DNA of 64,000 bases. Origin: Xanthostigma xanthostigma. Its lineage: Eukaryota; Arthropoda; Insecta; Raphidioptera; Raphidiidae. Made by a program: the position numbers and the translations under genes. The stretch spans positions 42,248,401 through 42,312,400 of the forward strand of contig OY754465.1 in assembly GCA_963575645.1 (NCBI GenBank), read 5' to 3'. Position 1 is the stretch's first letter; the number at the start of each line of letters is the position of its first letter. The notes under the pieces were generated by a model that ran no database searches, was not told the DNA's origin, and was given only the letters and a program-made list of their open reading frames with translations. This document shows, one piece after another, positions 21,866 to 34,316 of the stretch.

Positions 21866-22408
21866 TCCAGTTAATTGGACTACAGGACCATTCCAACTTA
21901 AAAAATATTAGCATTTCACACATTATAATAAATAATTTTCTGTTAACGCGTTCGGTGACATGAGTAACGACTAGTATTTAGTATTATATTTTCTCTTCGT
22001 TTGCAGGTTACATAATATGGTTTTGCATAATATAAAAAATTAACTAAAACATGCTTGTCAGCTACCTAACCTATTTCTTTTTGACAGATGTTTAGAATAT
22101 CAGAATAGCTATTTTTTTTTATTTCGAAATATTTCCGAAACAAAAAAAATTGTTAGAAAACATCTTTGAAAAAATAAATAGAATAATAAACCATTATAAA
22201 AAATATACCCTTATAACAGAAAACACAACGTTATAGCGCATATCTCTTTTACGCATACGCCAATCTTTCCCAAAAACATTAGGGCTCTTCATCTTATCAA
22301 AATTTAAGTTCGACCTGTCCAGCCGTTTCACCTGTACCATGTTTAAAGTCTAAGAGACCAAACAGACAAACATTTTGACCTAACTAGTAGAGTCGAAATG
22401 GTAAAATA
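21866..22408 (+). mobile_element. 'GGGACCATTCCAAC' TIR family, copy A
   Basis: It starts CAGTTAATTGGACTACAGGA then CCATTCCAAC, and ends GTCGAAATGGTAAAA. The internal order (ACATGAGTAACGACTAGTAT, then AACATGCTTG, then GCATATCTCTTTTACGCATA) matches the fuller copy at 42081-42826. It is internally shortened. No transposase. Confidence 0.6.
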
Positions 22409-23612
22409 CTAATGGGTAGAGTTGATATAGATTTGAATTTAATTTTAATGCCGCGTCGTTTAAAATGTAATTCAAGTTAACATTGCTTACATACAACCAT
22501 GATAATTTAAATGTAATATAATAAAATATTCATAACGTTTTTATTATAGTGTTGCTACGTTAAAAGTTTTTTAGCTCTGCAAGACTCACTACTACGGAAA
22601 TGTAGCAAAAAAACTTCTTGCATCCTCCTTTTCAAAATGGCCATCCTGAAAATTCAATTTTAATCTCACCACCGACCGACCCTCCTACTAATCAACAAAT
22701 AAGTCTGAGCCTATTCAAAATACAAAGTTGAATGACAAATCGACAGCACTATAAAACTCCATCTGAAAAAAGGAGCAAGAGGATCTGTAACCGTCTCTAT
22801 GGCCCGAGCAGCTAATAACCTCATCATTTATTTCCCCCTTTCTCTGCGCGCATCTATTTATAACGAATTTAAGAGAAATGGTGTTCCGTGAGATCAATAT
22901 TATATTCATTCAGGAAATTAAACACTTTTGAAATATTGCTCTTATTAAAATTTATGTACTATACAATTTATCTCTTGAAAATGTTGTTTTGTAAATTATT
23001 CTCAATTATTTACGCGATTTTGCTACACAAGGTAACCAAATAATGGCTGCTAAAAACGAGACATTAAACAAACCGTGATGTGGGTCGCTTATTGGGACTC
23101 TAAAATTGCTACCCTTGAGGTCTACATGACCTACTTCTCAGTATGTTCAATATTGAATATAAAATATATGTAGGGACTTAACAAATTAGACTGCAGAAAT
23201 AATTTTGAAAAATTTTTAAAACACACTTTATTCAGTCTCTTTGTTTAAACAGAAAAAGAACGCCTGAACTGATTGTGATCAAATTTCTTTAGAATCATAA
23301 TGACGTTAATAGTTTTTGATTGGCATATTAATAAAGTCAATATTCTTTTTTATTCGCAAAATTTCATGTAAAATTCACCTTTTTTGCAGTATTTTTATTT
23401 AATCGAAAAAACGGTTGAATCGATTTTTATAAAACTCATACTGATCTTAATACGCTTCGATTGACATCATATGAAAGTTGATGTCGTATTTAATTCGCGA
23501 GATTTCGTGTAAATACCATTTTTTTCAGTTTTTTTAGTTAGATAAAATCTACTCCTCTTTGTGATCAAAATATACAATGTCAGTTAATTTTTATTTGTTT
23601 TGTCTTTTTTGA
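22409..23612. other. AT-rich sequence without recognised gene
   Basis: The minus-strand frame at 22715-22909 is not protein-like. Nothing else was recognised. Confidence 0.4.
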
Positions 23613-24764
23613 CGTGATAACGTCTTATAAATTGATGAATCACCAATCTTATAAATTGATAAAACACCGGCTGCATGCACGAAAAAGTGTAACGTTCCTA
23701 ACGTAACGTTCCTAACGTTCGTAACGCGTAACGTTCCGCCTGACCCTGTGCGTGCTTTTTGCTAATTTCTCGCTCAATTTAAATCAGATCGGTTTGAAAC
23801 CAGTCGTAAACGAAAGAGGAGAACATTTTACATAGATTTCGTATAACAGAATTTGCCTAAACAGTTTTTTTATACAAAATATAGAAAAATAGCTGTATAA
23901 ATGCAATGTTGTCTAATGCATGGCGCGACGCGGTCGGTCGTCTTTGTTTGCCGTACATGGAAATTAGAAGATAACGTATGTCTTGTCTTAACATGAAAAC
24001 GGCTGCATTTCTAATGTTTAATTCAATTTTTTGACATTAGTATTTTGTGAAATGCAACGCCTTCTAAGTTAAGTATTGGAATAACTAATTATTATTAGAA
24101 CATAATACTTTGACAGTTGCAAACGTCACTTTTGACATTTCTTATCATTCCGACACCAAGGATAAGCGGATTGAAACCAAATTTTGGGAGGATGTTTGAT
24201 ATGCAAATATGAAGTGGCCTATTGTTTTTGGGGAACATCGGCGCATGCGTAAAAGAATATATCTCTTATAATGATGTTTTATATAATAATAATATAGTTT
24301 TTAAAACGGTTTTTACTCGATCTATTTTTACTAGAAATTTTTGAAAATTTTTTGCGGAAAATCGGCGCATGCGCAAAAGAGATACATGCCATAGTTGTTT
24401 TTTATATAATAATAGTGTACTTTTTATAGTTAAAAATCAATTTTTTGACGTATGAAAATACTTCAATATTGTAAGTAGGTTTTGGAATTTTATATAAACA
24501 GTGAAACAATTGTTTTATAAATAGTATGACAGTTAATCTTTGAGACTTAAATAAATACGAAAGAAAGAAAGTTAATAAAAAAAATTATTTTTATAGGTGG
24601 TGAGTAATTTAATAAATAAAATTTACCTAAATTTAAAGCGAAAGATGCAATATCATAAATTCGAATTATTATAATTATTATATAAATTTAGGTTATGTAT
24701 TACGGAATACGTTATCACGTAAAACTATCGTCCGTAAACCGACTTTACAGACAAGCAATTTTTT
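23613..24764 (-). mobile_element. Disrupted inverted copy of the 282-bp repeat family
   Basis: The right side (24703-24764) reads as the inverse of the 6291 unit head: ACGTTATCACGTAAAACT and CGTCCGTAAACCGACTTTAC. The left side (23613-23755) is the inverse of its tail: GACGTGATAACGTCTTATAA and GGCGGAACGTTACGC reversed. About 0.95 kb of other DNA separates them, including a fragment of the 'GGGACCATTCCAAC' family (24150-24420, ATCGGCGCATGCG twice). Confidence 0.55.
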
Positions 24765-25522
24765 TTCACAAAGTCTTTATTCATTAACTTTTTAGAATAG
24801 GAAATATGTTGATATAGCTCTTTTTGCTTAAAATTTTTCAAAGAACACACCCTTGAAGTTTGGCAGATTCTTCGCAAGTACTTATTTACATATTTACCAA
24901 CATATTAATTAGCTGATATTGGTATGTTGTGCAGCTCTGTTATTCTCGTAACTTTCTTTCGTAAATACGTATTTCTGTGCATACGCTTTCAATAGGTTAG
25001 TAGATTTTTCTTTGATATGAGCATTCTTTAATTTTACTTTAATATAATTTTAAAAGTCTTCAAATGGAAATAATCCTTTTGAACAAGAGTAGTTTCAGAA
25101 AGACAGAGATGACTTTCGCTTTGCGACGAAAAGTTTTAAATAAATAAACTTTTTTTAAGTGTATGTTCAATGTTCATTTCTTAGAATAATCCGTATTTCT
25201 TTTTATATTTGTACCTCGCTGTTTGTCATATCTTCTCAGACTGCTTTGATATTTGATATGGAAAAATCTATTCTTTAGAGAAATATAACGGTAGATGTTA
25301 AATTAAGAAGAAGAAGAAACTTTATATAAAATTACTTATCCATTTCTTTAAGGTAGAATTATAGTTTATGTTTTGCTTTCGTATTTATTTTAAATCAGCT
25401 GTTCAGCCCGATTTCGCAGTGTATTTTATCATTTATCGAAAAAAGAATTATTTGTGTTTCATTATTTTTTGGGTACCTACCTAATTAGTTTTTGGATGTT
25501 TATAGTATAATTGATATAATAT
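24765..25522. other. AT-rich sequence without recognised features
   Basis: Nothing recognised. Confidence 0.4.
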
Positions 25523-25580
25523 AAAGTTTGATATTTTTGCACTGCGCGTCATGGCGCGCAGTGCAAGAATATCAAACTTT
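25523..25580. repeat. Near-perfect palindrome
   Basis: AAAGTTTGATATTTTTGCAC and its inverse enclose a GCGCG/TCAT/GGCGCGC centre, giving arms of about 27 bp. CTGCGCGTCATG also forms the core of the palindrome at 41014-41085, so the two share a family. Confidence 0.75.
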
Positions 25581-25609
25581 CGGCCAGGGTAGTGTATACT
25601 GCTTTCCTT

Positions 25610-25899
25610 CATACCTCGGTCGCAAGTACGCTTATTAAGTACATTAATTAATTAATTACTTATTAATAACATAAAAAGCAGGTAAATCCCAAGCAAACAG
25701 CTTTGAGGTTATACGTAAAAACACGAAAGACAACTGTTTGCAACTATTAGCCAAAATGTAATAGGGTTGCTATGGAAATGACATCTAAGCAACAGTTGAT
25801 AGGCTATTTTTTCTTGACTGCCACCCAATACGTAAATGTTAGACTTTCTGCCTTACAATTGATACCGAAAGTATGTACTTTTGAGCGAGGTATGAAGAA
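25610..25899. mobile_element. TIR element ending in TTCATACCTCG
   Basis: TTCATACCTCGGTCGCAAGT at the left and ACTTTTGAGCGAGGTATGAA at the right form an imperfect 22-bp inverted repeat around 245 bp. TTCATACCTCGATCGAAAGT recurs at 40813 beside related palindromes. Frames on both strands across it are not protein-like. Confidence 0.5.
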
Positions 25900-26054
25900 A
25901 AATAGTTTTTTTTTATATTCAGTTAAAAACTCCCCGTTGAGACGACAAAGGAGTTCGCGAGACAATAATCGACTCGTCATTCTAACAAAGACACACCGAT
26001 TGTTGTGGGAGACGACAATCGGCTTAATTGTTGCTCCAACCACGGGATAGTTTA

Positions 26055-26135
26055 CACACAGTCACTCAGGTACAGTCACACAGGTGACAGGGACTGTCAT
26101 ACACAGACAGTCACATCGGGACAGTCATACAGTGT
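26055..26135 (+). repeat. Short degenerate minisatellite
   Basis: About six variants of ACAGTCACACAGG / GACAGTCATACAG follow one another. No coding role is evident. Confidence 0.55.
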
Positions 26136-27059
26136 CCCTCATTGAGTAATACATGAATTCGACATAAATTAACAATCAGTGAACAGTGCTGAGGTAACTG
26201 CTGAAATAAATAGTTTAACATAAATAATCTCTTGTGAATTAATAAATGTAATGAAGTGTGTAAATAATAGTGTACGAAATAAATAGAACTATATAGGTAT
26301 ATTAGTTTATAAATAAACAGTGTGCTAGACAAATTTTGATGTGATCCTGTGTTGTAAATAATCTTGTGACTATATTCTTCGTTAATAATTAATTCTTTTA
26401 TTTTATTAGTCAGAATTTGCTGTTTTGTTTCTGTTACGTTAAAGAAGTACTTTTGTTTGTGTGTTTAACTGTTTTGCTAAACGTTTATTATCGTAAATAA
26501 ATAATTTCCACCACAAATTAGAACAGTTTTGTCACAATTTATTACGAACAGTAGGTACTCTAAACTTTCCGAAAAAATGTTCTGTTGTATAAAGAAAACC
26601 GCATCAAAACCGCCTCACCTATTAAATGGTTATTATGTCACATATAGACAGACAGATGTACAAACGTATGATTCAAACACAATAACACAATTTTTTGTGA
26701 TGAATAAATGCACTTGGTTCTAATTATAATACTATATGGTATTATATTGACTTTCCATATTCATATGCAATTTGATGACATACTCAAATATATATCTAGC
26801 TATAGTGAAAGCTTTTTTTGAAAAAATTCTGTTTCGTTTAAAACAGAATTCAAATTCATTAAAAGTACAAAAATAAAATAGGATTTTCAGATTGTGCATA
26901 TTTGACTATAACCCTACCTTAACGTATTATTTTATTTTCATGCTTTCCTTACAATTTATTGTCTACTGGAAGTAACATAGCAGCAACAAAGAAACCTTAG
27001 ACTTGTATTATTATCAAAACCGAGTATATAATACAGCAATCAAAACAGTAACATAATAT
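26136..27059. other. AT-rich sequence without recognised gene
   Basis: Frames at 26111-26332 (minus) and 26529-26723 (plus) show no known domain. Confidence 0.4.
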
Positions 27060-27413
27060 TAACATAAAATAGTTATTTCTACCATTTCTCAGTTTTTCTT
27101 TTAACTTTCTAGAATTTTCAGCCAGCTTTTCCTCTACTGTTCCCAGTTTTTCGGACAGCTTTTTTCCCATCTTCTAGAATTTTCTTTCATTTCCCTAGAA
27201 TTTTCTTTTAATTCTTCAGAATCTTCAGCAAGCTTTTTTTTATTCTTTCGCCAACTTACTACTTGGCATTTCAAATTTATACGTTTCTGGGTCCTTGCCT
27301 TCCGAAGACATCGCTTCCCTAAACCGCTTCAGTCCAGAAGTATCAAAGTCCCTTTCTTCCAATTCACTTTTCAACTCCACCACTTTCAGTTCGTATAACA
27401 GTTTTGCTGCCAT
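27060..27413 (-). pseudogene. Remnant of a SAP-type gag ORF (retroelement)
   Basis: On the minus strand, ATG at 27413 opens a 56-codon frame beginning MAAKLLYELK and continuing VELKSELEERDFDTSGLKRF, then EGKDPETYKFE. This pattern (ELKxELxxRxxDTSGLKxxxxxxM) is the SAP-like N-terminus of gag proteins in many insect LTR retrotransposons. After a TAA (about 27243) a Lys/Glu/Asn-rich heptad-like stretch follows in shifting frames (ENSRxxKEN repeats), as expected for the gag coiled coil. No nucleocapsid, protease or LTR was seen. A host coiled-coil protein is less likely because of the stops. Confidence 0.5.
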
Positions 27414-28063
27414 TGTTCACACCACCCATCTGACACTTTATAGGGAGTCGTGCAAAAAGACTGATAAAGACGAAAAAAATTAAAGATTCATATTATATAG
27501 AATGTAAACGAAGCATTTATATCAACAGAAACGTCTGTTTAAAATGGGGAAAATAATTTCTCAACTGGAAATTCTATTATTTGTAGTTTTCAAATAGAAA
27601 TTAGATAACATTTTGAAAAGATTATGGAAGACATGAGATAAAAGGAATGAACATTTATTTGTTAGTTCTCAGAGACAAATTTTGTTGACACATGAATATT
27701 CGATACATCCCTGGTATATATAATATAACTAACAAGTAATATAATATACCCACTATGTAAGTTGAAGTGTATGCTAACACAAGCCTATGTACTTGTTACT
27801 CTGGAGAGCCATACATGTGCACGACATGCCTGCCTGTCGTACGTTGGATGTACAAACAAGACTGTCTATACCGAATGTACGCCCTACAGGGACTGTACCG
27901 ACATCAGTACCTATTGAATCACACTACAGGTCCTTTCCTTTTACGCAAATAAATCTCCACAAACAAGGTAAACAAAATTATTATCCACTTTCTACTGGAT
28001 ATATTTTGGTTTGGTAACAAAATAATCAAGAAACACATTTCTCACAATATCACTTTACAGTAT
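27414..28063. other. Sequence without recognised gene
   Basis: It might include the leader of the gag remnant, but no LTR or primer-binding site was recognised. Overlapping frames at 27767-28017 show no domain. Confidence 0.35.
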
Positions 28064-28065
28064 TA

Positions 28066-28483
28066 GTCCGGGCGGTGGTGTCAAAATTTATCAGTGATTT
28101 ATCTCCGACTCAAATGTAATTGATTGAAGAGTTTAACCATTACTCTGTTCGAAATCGAAAGTCAGTCAGCGCGACCGCGGTGGGTGTGGGCGTGTGAAGC
28201 TGTGAAACTCGTCGGAAAAACTATGAAAAAAAGTGATAAATCTGCTGATGAAAATTTGTTAGATTGTAAATAATTGATGATTAAACGTGAAAATACTCGT
28301 CAGTCACTTTCCCGACGGGGGAAACATCGTCAGTCAGAGGTTTGAAGCCTTTAAAAGTAACAATTGCTCAGTGTTTGAATTTAAAATCGATATTTTCAGA
28401 ACGAGTAGTAGGAATAGAATGTTTCAGTTTCAAATTTGAGTCGGAGATAAATCATTGATAAATTTTGACACCACCTCCCGGAC
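28066..28483. mobile_element. 418-bp TA-flanked MITE
   Basis: Arms of about 52 bp start GTCCGGGCGGTGGTGTCAAA and end TTTTGACACCACCTCCCGGAC. TA lies on both sides (28064-28065 and 28484-28485). The arms also share ATCTCCGACTCAAAT and its inverse. The interior is non-coding. Likely Tc1/mariner-type or another TA-targeting superfamily. Confidence 0.75.
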
Positions 28484-28489
28484 TATATC

Positions 28490-28704
28490 TCTAAAGGTCG
28501 GTTTCCATGGTGCCTGATTTTACGAACGGTTTTACGCACCGCCGGCGATTGCGCTTCGCACCTTAGCTCTTCCCACGGGTGCGACGTGTGAGACGCTTCG
28601 TTCAGAATTTTGCCTTTTCAAAATACATCGTGAGAGAGAACGTATTACTGCAGCTGCAGTCTTTGTTGGACTATTTTGTCATCATTACTACGTCATCAAA
28701 AATT
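28490..28704. other. GC-richer patch, unassigned
   Basis: GGTCGGTTTCCATGGTGCC followed by CGAACGGTTTTACGCACC and ACGGGTGCGACGTG has the look of a CpG-rich MITE end. No partner end was found. Confidence 0.3.
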
Positions 28705-29304
28705 CCAGCAAATTGGGCGACGGGACCGTTCCAACTTCAAAATGTTGACATTTGGTATAGTATAATAAAGAAAATAAAATTTCTGACATTGCGTAAGGTG
28801 ACTCGCGTAGTGGCTAGTATTCAGTATGATATATTTGCTATTCGTTGCCATGGTTACCTACATTATATGTTCCACGTCATGTGAAAATTAATCAAAACAT
28901 GCTTAACTAGTTTATTTCTGACAGATTTACAAAACAAAAGAACAGCTGATTTTTTTATTTTCAAAATATTTCTGGAACTATAAAGTTTAGAAAAAAAATT
29001 ATCGAAACTTTCTTGAAATAATAAATAGAATAATAAGCCGGTATGCATAGCATACATCTCTTCTGTGCATGCGTCGATTTTCCCCAAAAACAATAGGGCT
29101 TTTTTTTCATGTAAAACACCTTCCCAAAATTTGGTTTCAATCCGCTCATCCGTTTGACCTGTATCGTGTTCACAGACTAACAGACGCACAGAGTTTAAAA
29201 TATGTTTTTTGGATTCGGAGGACCTCAAAACGAAAAGATATTGTAAAATTTTTGAAAATTGATTTTTAACCTAACTCACTTGTGGGTTGGAATGGTAAAA
29301 ATAC
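28705..29304 (+). mobile_element. 'GGGACCATTCCAAC' TIR family, copy B
   Basis: It begins CCAGCAAATTGGGCGACGGG then ACCGTTCCAAC and ends CTTGTGGGTTGGAATGGTAAAA (last bases about 29304). It shares TTGACATTTGGTATAGTATA, TGCCATGGTTACCTACAT, TTTTCCCCAAAAACAATAGG and TTGGATTCGGAGGACCT with the copy at 42081. Several short frames on both strands fall in it and are repeat artefacts. Confidence 0.7.
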
Positions 29305-30665
29305 ATTTAAAACCGATTCCGAGCATCAAATGCATTGTTTTTATTTATGCTCTGCTATCGTCGAATTCTATAACGAAGGTTCGTTTGGTACAAATAAAAA
29401 AAATCCGTTAGTACCCACTGCATGCATATACTTACTGAGTCGCTGTGAATTGAACGCGTAGCCCCGGACGTTTCTGGATCGCTACGGAATACGGACAACA
29501 GTACGTCAGCGCGGGCTCGTACGTGGTGAAGTGCGAAATCCCTCACCGTCAGAACTGACCATTATAGTTTAGCCAGTGTGTACTAATTTAGCTCATCCCT
29601 TTTTTGTTTTAGCATAATATATAGTTTATATTTCTACAGACGGATTTGAGTTTTAAACCGTAAAAGAATTTTATAAATCGGTTCAGCTGTCCAGTAGAAA
29701 ATCGCACGCAAACATACAAACAAATGAAGTATACAGCAAACACGTCAATTTGACAACCTCTTTTTTTTAAAGTCGATTAAAAGTATTTGTTATTGCTCAA
29801 CGAATGCATATCTGCGGACAGTATAGTTCGACTTTAAAAGCAAAATGAGAGAAACATACAAAGCGTCTAAAAGAAAGCAGCTTTTAATTAATTATATATA
29901 TGCTTTACATGTAACATGTACTAGCATAACATGTTATATACAATGTGGACGTTAGTTTTCATGAAAATGCAAATATTATTTTACTTGACGGACAGTGTCC
30001 GAGGCTGGACTATTCTCGTTAGTCAACATTAATTCATTAAATGTGCATGCTACAGTAAATAATAACGATGAAGACACAATGGTGGACGCGCCGGGACTGA
30101 ATGTGGTGGACAAACGGAATGTACGTGGTGGAAAAACGGGTCTGTATGGTGGAAGGTCGGGTCGTTTTTAATTAAATATTTTGAAACGTTGCTATTCCCG
30201 CAGCATTATTCGTGTTGCAGTTAAGATTTATATATTTAGTATTTTAAACATTTAGTGAAGTTTTTTTCCTTTGAATAGTTCAACAGTAACTTATTTTTTG
30301 CAATTTAAAATTGAAAATATATTTTTATATCAGAGATTTACGCTCATCGCTTCTCAAATGGGTAGAAAAATGAGAGAATGTAAAATTAATTTATTGTGCG
30401 TGACAAAGATGAAATTTACACCGAAAGATATCTGGCTAAAAGTTGATAAGCAAATCGACGTACATTTGAACTACGTACGTATATTATAGTGCATAATTTA
30501 ACATGCATTTTTTTAATAAAACAGTCGGGTGTGAATTTCAAATTATACAAATTTTTAAGAAAATTTATTGCTGTGCGTCCTTATTTATTAACGTAAATAT
30601 GTTATAAAAAAAAAAAATGTCTTAGAAAGAATGCTGGCGTTTCTCAAGAATTAACTACAAAACTA
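29305..30665. other. Mixed sequence, with one MITE fragment
   Basis: About 29650-29785 resembles the 'AACCGACTTC' family (AATCGGTTCAGCTGTCCAGT, then AAGTCGATTAAAA). ATGGTGGACGCGCC and related GTGGTGGA phrases (30080-30150) are a short repetitive patch. Frames at 29355-29546 and 30271-30489 have no known domain. Confidence 0.4.
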
Positions 30666-30707
30666 TTTTATCATTCCTACACTACAAGTAGGGAATGGTG
30701 CCTACTA

Positions 30708-30938
30708 TTTTTTTTTAAGGTATATCTAATTGTATATATCCACATATATAGAGCATATGCACATAATATATAAGAGAATATCACTTGGGGGTGTGGCACT
30801 ACCTCTTGGTATCTGGCCAGTATCATTAAATATCAAAGCTGGGTCTAACACAAAATATCCATGAGCAGAGGTGGGATTCGAACCCACGACAGTATGATCC
30901 AAAGGCCAGCACGCTGACCATTACACCACGCTGTCCTC
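30708..30938 (-). mobile_element. tRNA-derived SINE with 15-bp target duplication
   Basis: On the minus strand it has a tRNA-like head (30936-30868, TGGTGTAATGGTCAGCG A box and GGTTCGAATCC B box), a tRNA-unrelated body of about 150 bp, and an A-rich tail (T run at 30708-30716). The direct repeats GAATGGT(G/A)CCTACTA at 30693-30707 and 30939-30953 match at 14 of 15 bases. The tail, the Pol III boxes and the duplication together mark a LINE-mobilised SINE. Confidence 0.85.
30868..30936 (-). tRNA. tRNA-like head of the SINE (possibly from tRNA-Gln)
   Basis: It shows a D-arm GTGTAATGGTCAGCG, an anticodon region GCTGGCCTTTGGATC that would centre on TTG (Gln) and a well-paired T arm GTGGGTTCGAATCCCAC. 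The anticodon stem is imperfect. It is the internal promoter of the SINE, not a working tRNA gene. Confidence 0.55.
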
Positions 30939-31553
30939 GAATGGTACCTACTAATTTAGGTCAAAATTAACTTTTCAAAATTTTACTGTATTATGTTTTC
31001 GTTTTGAATCTAAAAAAAAAATATTTTTGGAAAAAGTCTGTGCGTCAGTTCGTTTATGTGAACACGATACAGGTAAAACGGATGAGCGGATTGGAACCAA
31101 ACTTTGAGATGATGTTTGATATGCAAATATAAAGAGTCTTATGGTTTTTGGGGTAAATCAGCGCAGGCATAAAAGATATATATGCTATAACGTTGTTTTT
31201 TTATATAATAGTGTTATACTTTTCATAATGGTATAATATTCTATCTGTTTTTTTATAAGAAAGTTTTGTAATTTTTTTTCAAAACTTTAAATTTTAGGAT
31301 TTACTTTAAAAATAAAAAAATATGTTGTTTTATTCTGGAGATCGGTTAGTTGGGTAGTTGACAAGCATGCTTTGTTTAGTTTTTACATGACGTGATAACA
31401 TATTATGTAGATAAAACGAATAGCATATATAATAATATTTAATACTAGCCGTCACCGCACGCGTTAACATATTTTTCATTTTCTTTACTAAAATATGCAA
31501 AATGTCAATATTTTTTAAATTGTAATGGTCCCGTCGCCCAATTGGCTGAATTG

Positions 31554-33154
31554 TTTTAAATTTTTTAATTCCCGCAGAGATTCCTATATACCTATATAAT
31601 TGAAGTATTATTATCTGTAATAAATGGCGTAATATAAAAAAACCGATGTTTAAAATAAAAAATGATCAAATCGGATTTATTATTCCTCATTCTTCAAACC
31701 TTTCTCGGTGTCCTACAGAAGATCACTTTATTAAATTCAATATGTCTTTGAAAAAACAGGAAAATCAGTTAGGTATGTTTTTTTGTAATAACCCAACGTT
31801 AAGGAAGAATTTGCTGAAATTTTTTGAACACTTTGTACATTCTACATCAACACAGAAATGCATTGCTTCTACAGCACTAAGTTTGTTACTTTTATGTCAG
31901 ATATCATTCTATTTTTGAAAATATATGAATGTTATATATTTATATTACTTTCGAGGACATTTTATCCTCGAATTGTGAGTAATGTAATGTACATATGTAT
32001 GTCAACTGTAATGTTATATGTACTACGAGTATTATACCTATATATATTACAATATTAGTTATATAAGTATACTATAAAATGCTATATAAAGAGCACAGAT
32101 ATATAGAGTAGATATTTCTCGATGATCGAGAATGAATTGTCGGGATCTCGCATATAAATCAAAATAATTGTGAAATGCGAAAAGATTACCAATATTTTAT
32201 TTTCTAAATTCTTTGATAGTTGACAATATCGGAAAATATGGCGTTTTCTTTAGAACCTTAAAAATATGTTTTGAAGAGCTCACAAAAAATGATGGAATGT
32301 TGACTATTAAATAATTATATTAGGCAAAGAAATGTTATTATTATATTTCCTTTAATTCCGTTTTCCAAAAGTGAATAAACTTCAAGAAGGTGTTTTAAGA
32401 AAATGTATAAGTTACTATAAACCATTTTTTTTGCTGAATGTCCGATCAATAGGTGTATTTTTTTATTTTCATTTATTTTCAGGACACTTAAGTTGTAATA
32501 TTTAATTATTATTCTATAAAAATTAGATTTTTTAAAAGAATTTTTTAACTTCGTTGGTGTACAATTAAATTTGAGGAAAATTTAAGTGTTTTCTACTTTA
32601 AGGTATTTCCGAATATACTAACACTGTATATGGTTTCGAAATTTTATATTTTCTCTGAAATAAAATTAGATTGTGACTTGTAAAATGTAATGCAGGGGTT
32701 CGCGAGGGTTTAATGTCTTAAAACCAGGCAATAAAGTAATAAAATATACGGTATACTGGTAAAGTTTGTAATCGGAATAAATATGAATGAAATATAAAAT
32801 GGATCCAAATTGAGATATCTAGTCTTCAAATTTACTCCTGTTTAAGGCATTTTCAGAGAAAATTTAATGCAATATGTATAAGATTTTAAAAAGAAATAGA
32901 CACATTGATAAAAAAATAAAATTCAACACACTAAATTCTCACATTATGTTCAAATAGTAGGTTATGTATCAAGTGCGCGAATGATTATTTTATGATGCAG
33001 TGTGACATTATGGTAAAACGAGCCCCTATCAAGTTTTAACAGTCACACAAGTCTTAAAATAATTACTCTCGAATTATATATTGTATATTTTTTTAACCTA
33101 CCCCATATAAAATAGCTGATTTTCACTTCATAATAAGTATGTATTTCCAAATGT
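31554..33154. other. AT-rich sequence without recognised gene
   Basis: Overlapping frames at 31646-31918 and 31858-32058 have no domain I know. Nothing else seen. Confidence 0.4.
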
Positions 33155-33260
33155 GTATCTGACAGTTGAGATTTGGATAGTTTACAAAGACAACAGTTAC
33201 TTTGCCGTTTCTGTCGCCATGTGGATTTAAATAACAACAGACAGAGAAACTACTATTGGC
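33155..33260 (+). repeat. Interspersed repeat, inverted relative at 51.6 kb
   Basis: GTATCTGACAGTTGA and ATGTGGATTTAAATAACAAC correspond, inverted, to 51624-51740. The sequence between is more diverged. The family is not identified. Confidence 0.45.
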
Positions 33261-34316
33261 TTTGTAAAATCGCATGTCTTTTCTTTTACTTGACGCTGAG
33301 ACGATTAGCTTTGGACTTTTTCGGATAAACTCACGTAATCGTCTCTTCTTTTAATTTAAAATAAATTTTAATAAAATTAATAAACAATTTAAAATATTTA
33401 TTTTCAATGTTTTATTATAAAATTGTTGTTAACAAGATATCTTAGAATGTACACACAGAAAATTTCTGATATCTTAATGTGATTGGGATTGACAAAGTGA
33501 AAAATAATCAATTAAACGACACATGTAAAAAGAAATTTGGATCGGTAGATCACCAAGTACTCCAGATTCTCCCTGATGTGGTTTAAAGGAAATATTTCAA
33601 CACTTTTTCACAGCTTATTTTAATACATTCTATTTCAACCTTTTAAAACCTACTGCCTTTTTTCAGACAAAAAACATCTTTTTTTCTTTATTTCACTGCG
33701 TCGTTCAACATGCCAAAACCAAAATTGACACGCGCCGTGACAAAACAAATAGACAAGTACAGTAAATACCCAATTCTAATTATTACCTCTAAACTACGTA
33801 CAATGTAATATAAAAGTTTTGAATCGTTACAACGCAGTAGTGAAAAATGGGTCATATTTTTACTCCCGCTATACAGGCATAAATTGCATCTATTTTATAG
33901 GGGGTTAAGCAAAAATATCTTTAATTTTTTCGTTACAAAGTAATTTCTATCACCAGTAATTAATTATGGTATCACAAACGTGTTTGAATTTTTTTCTTCT
34001 TGATGAGTAAATGGATCCATTTATCAATTTTATCGCGATGTAAATCATTTAAATTATATTATCTGATGTATATTTTTAATATTCACGCTACTTTATTTTA
34101 GTTTGTTGTTTTATGTTTAAACACCTTACGTGACAAATTTCAGTTTACTACAATTAAAATTCCCAATTTTAAAAATTAATATAAATATGTAGGTAGGTAC
34201 ACTAAATTTTTATTATTTGTTAATCAGTGTTGATGAATGCTAAACTTTGCAATAACTACAATACAATATGTATTTAGGAACACTTTATAAAAATATTTAA
34301 TTCGAAGGTTCTTGTA
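33261..34316. other. AT-rich sequence without recognised features
   Basis: Nothing recognised. Confidence 0.4.

Larger units (their letters stand above)
30667..31553 (-). mobile_element. 'GGGACCATTCCAAC' TIR family, copy C, split by a SINE
   Basis: In minus orientation the right terminus (30667-30698, with ACTACAAGTAGGGAATGG) and left terminus (31525-31553, AATGGTCCCGTCGCCCAATT) are recognisable. So are AAAACGGATGAGCGGATTGG and TTTGATATGCAAATATAAAG in between. The SINE at 30708-30938 interrupts it. Confidence 0.7.
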
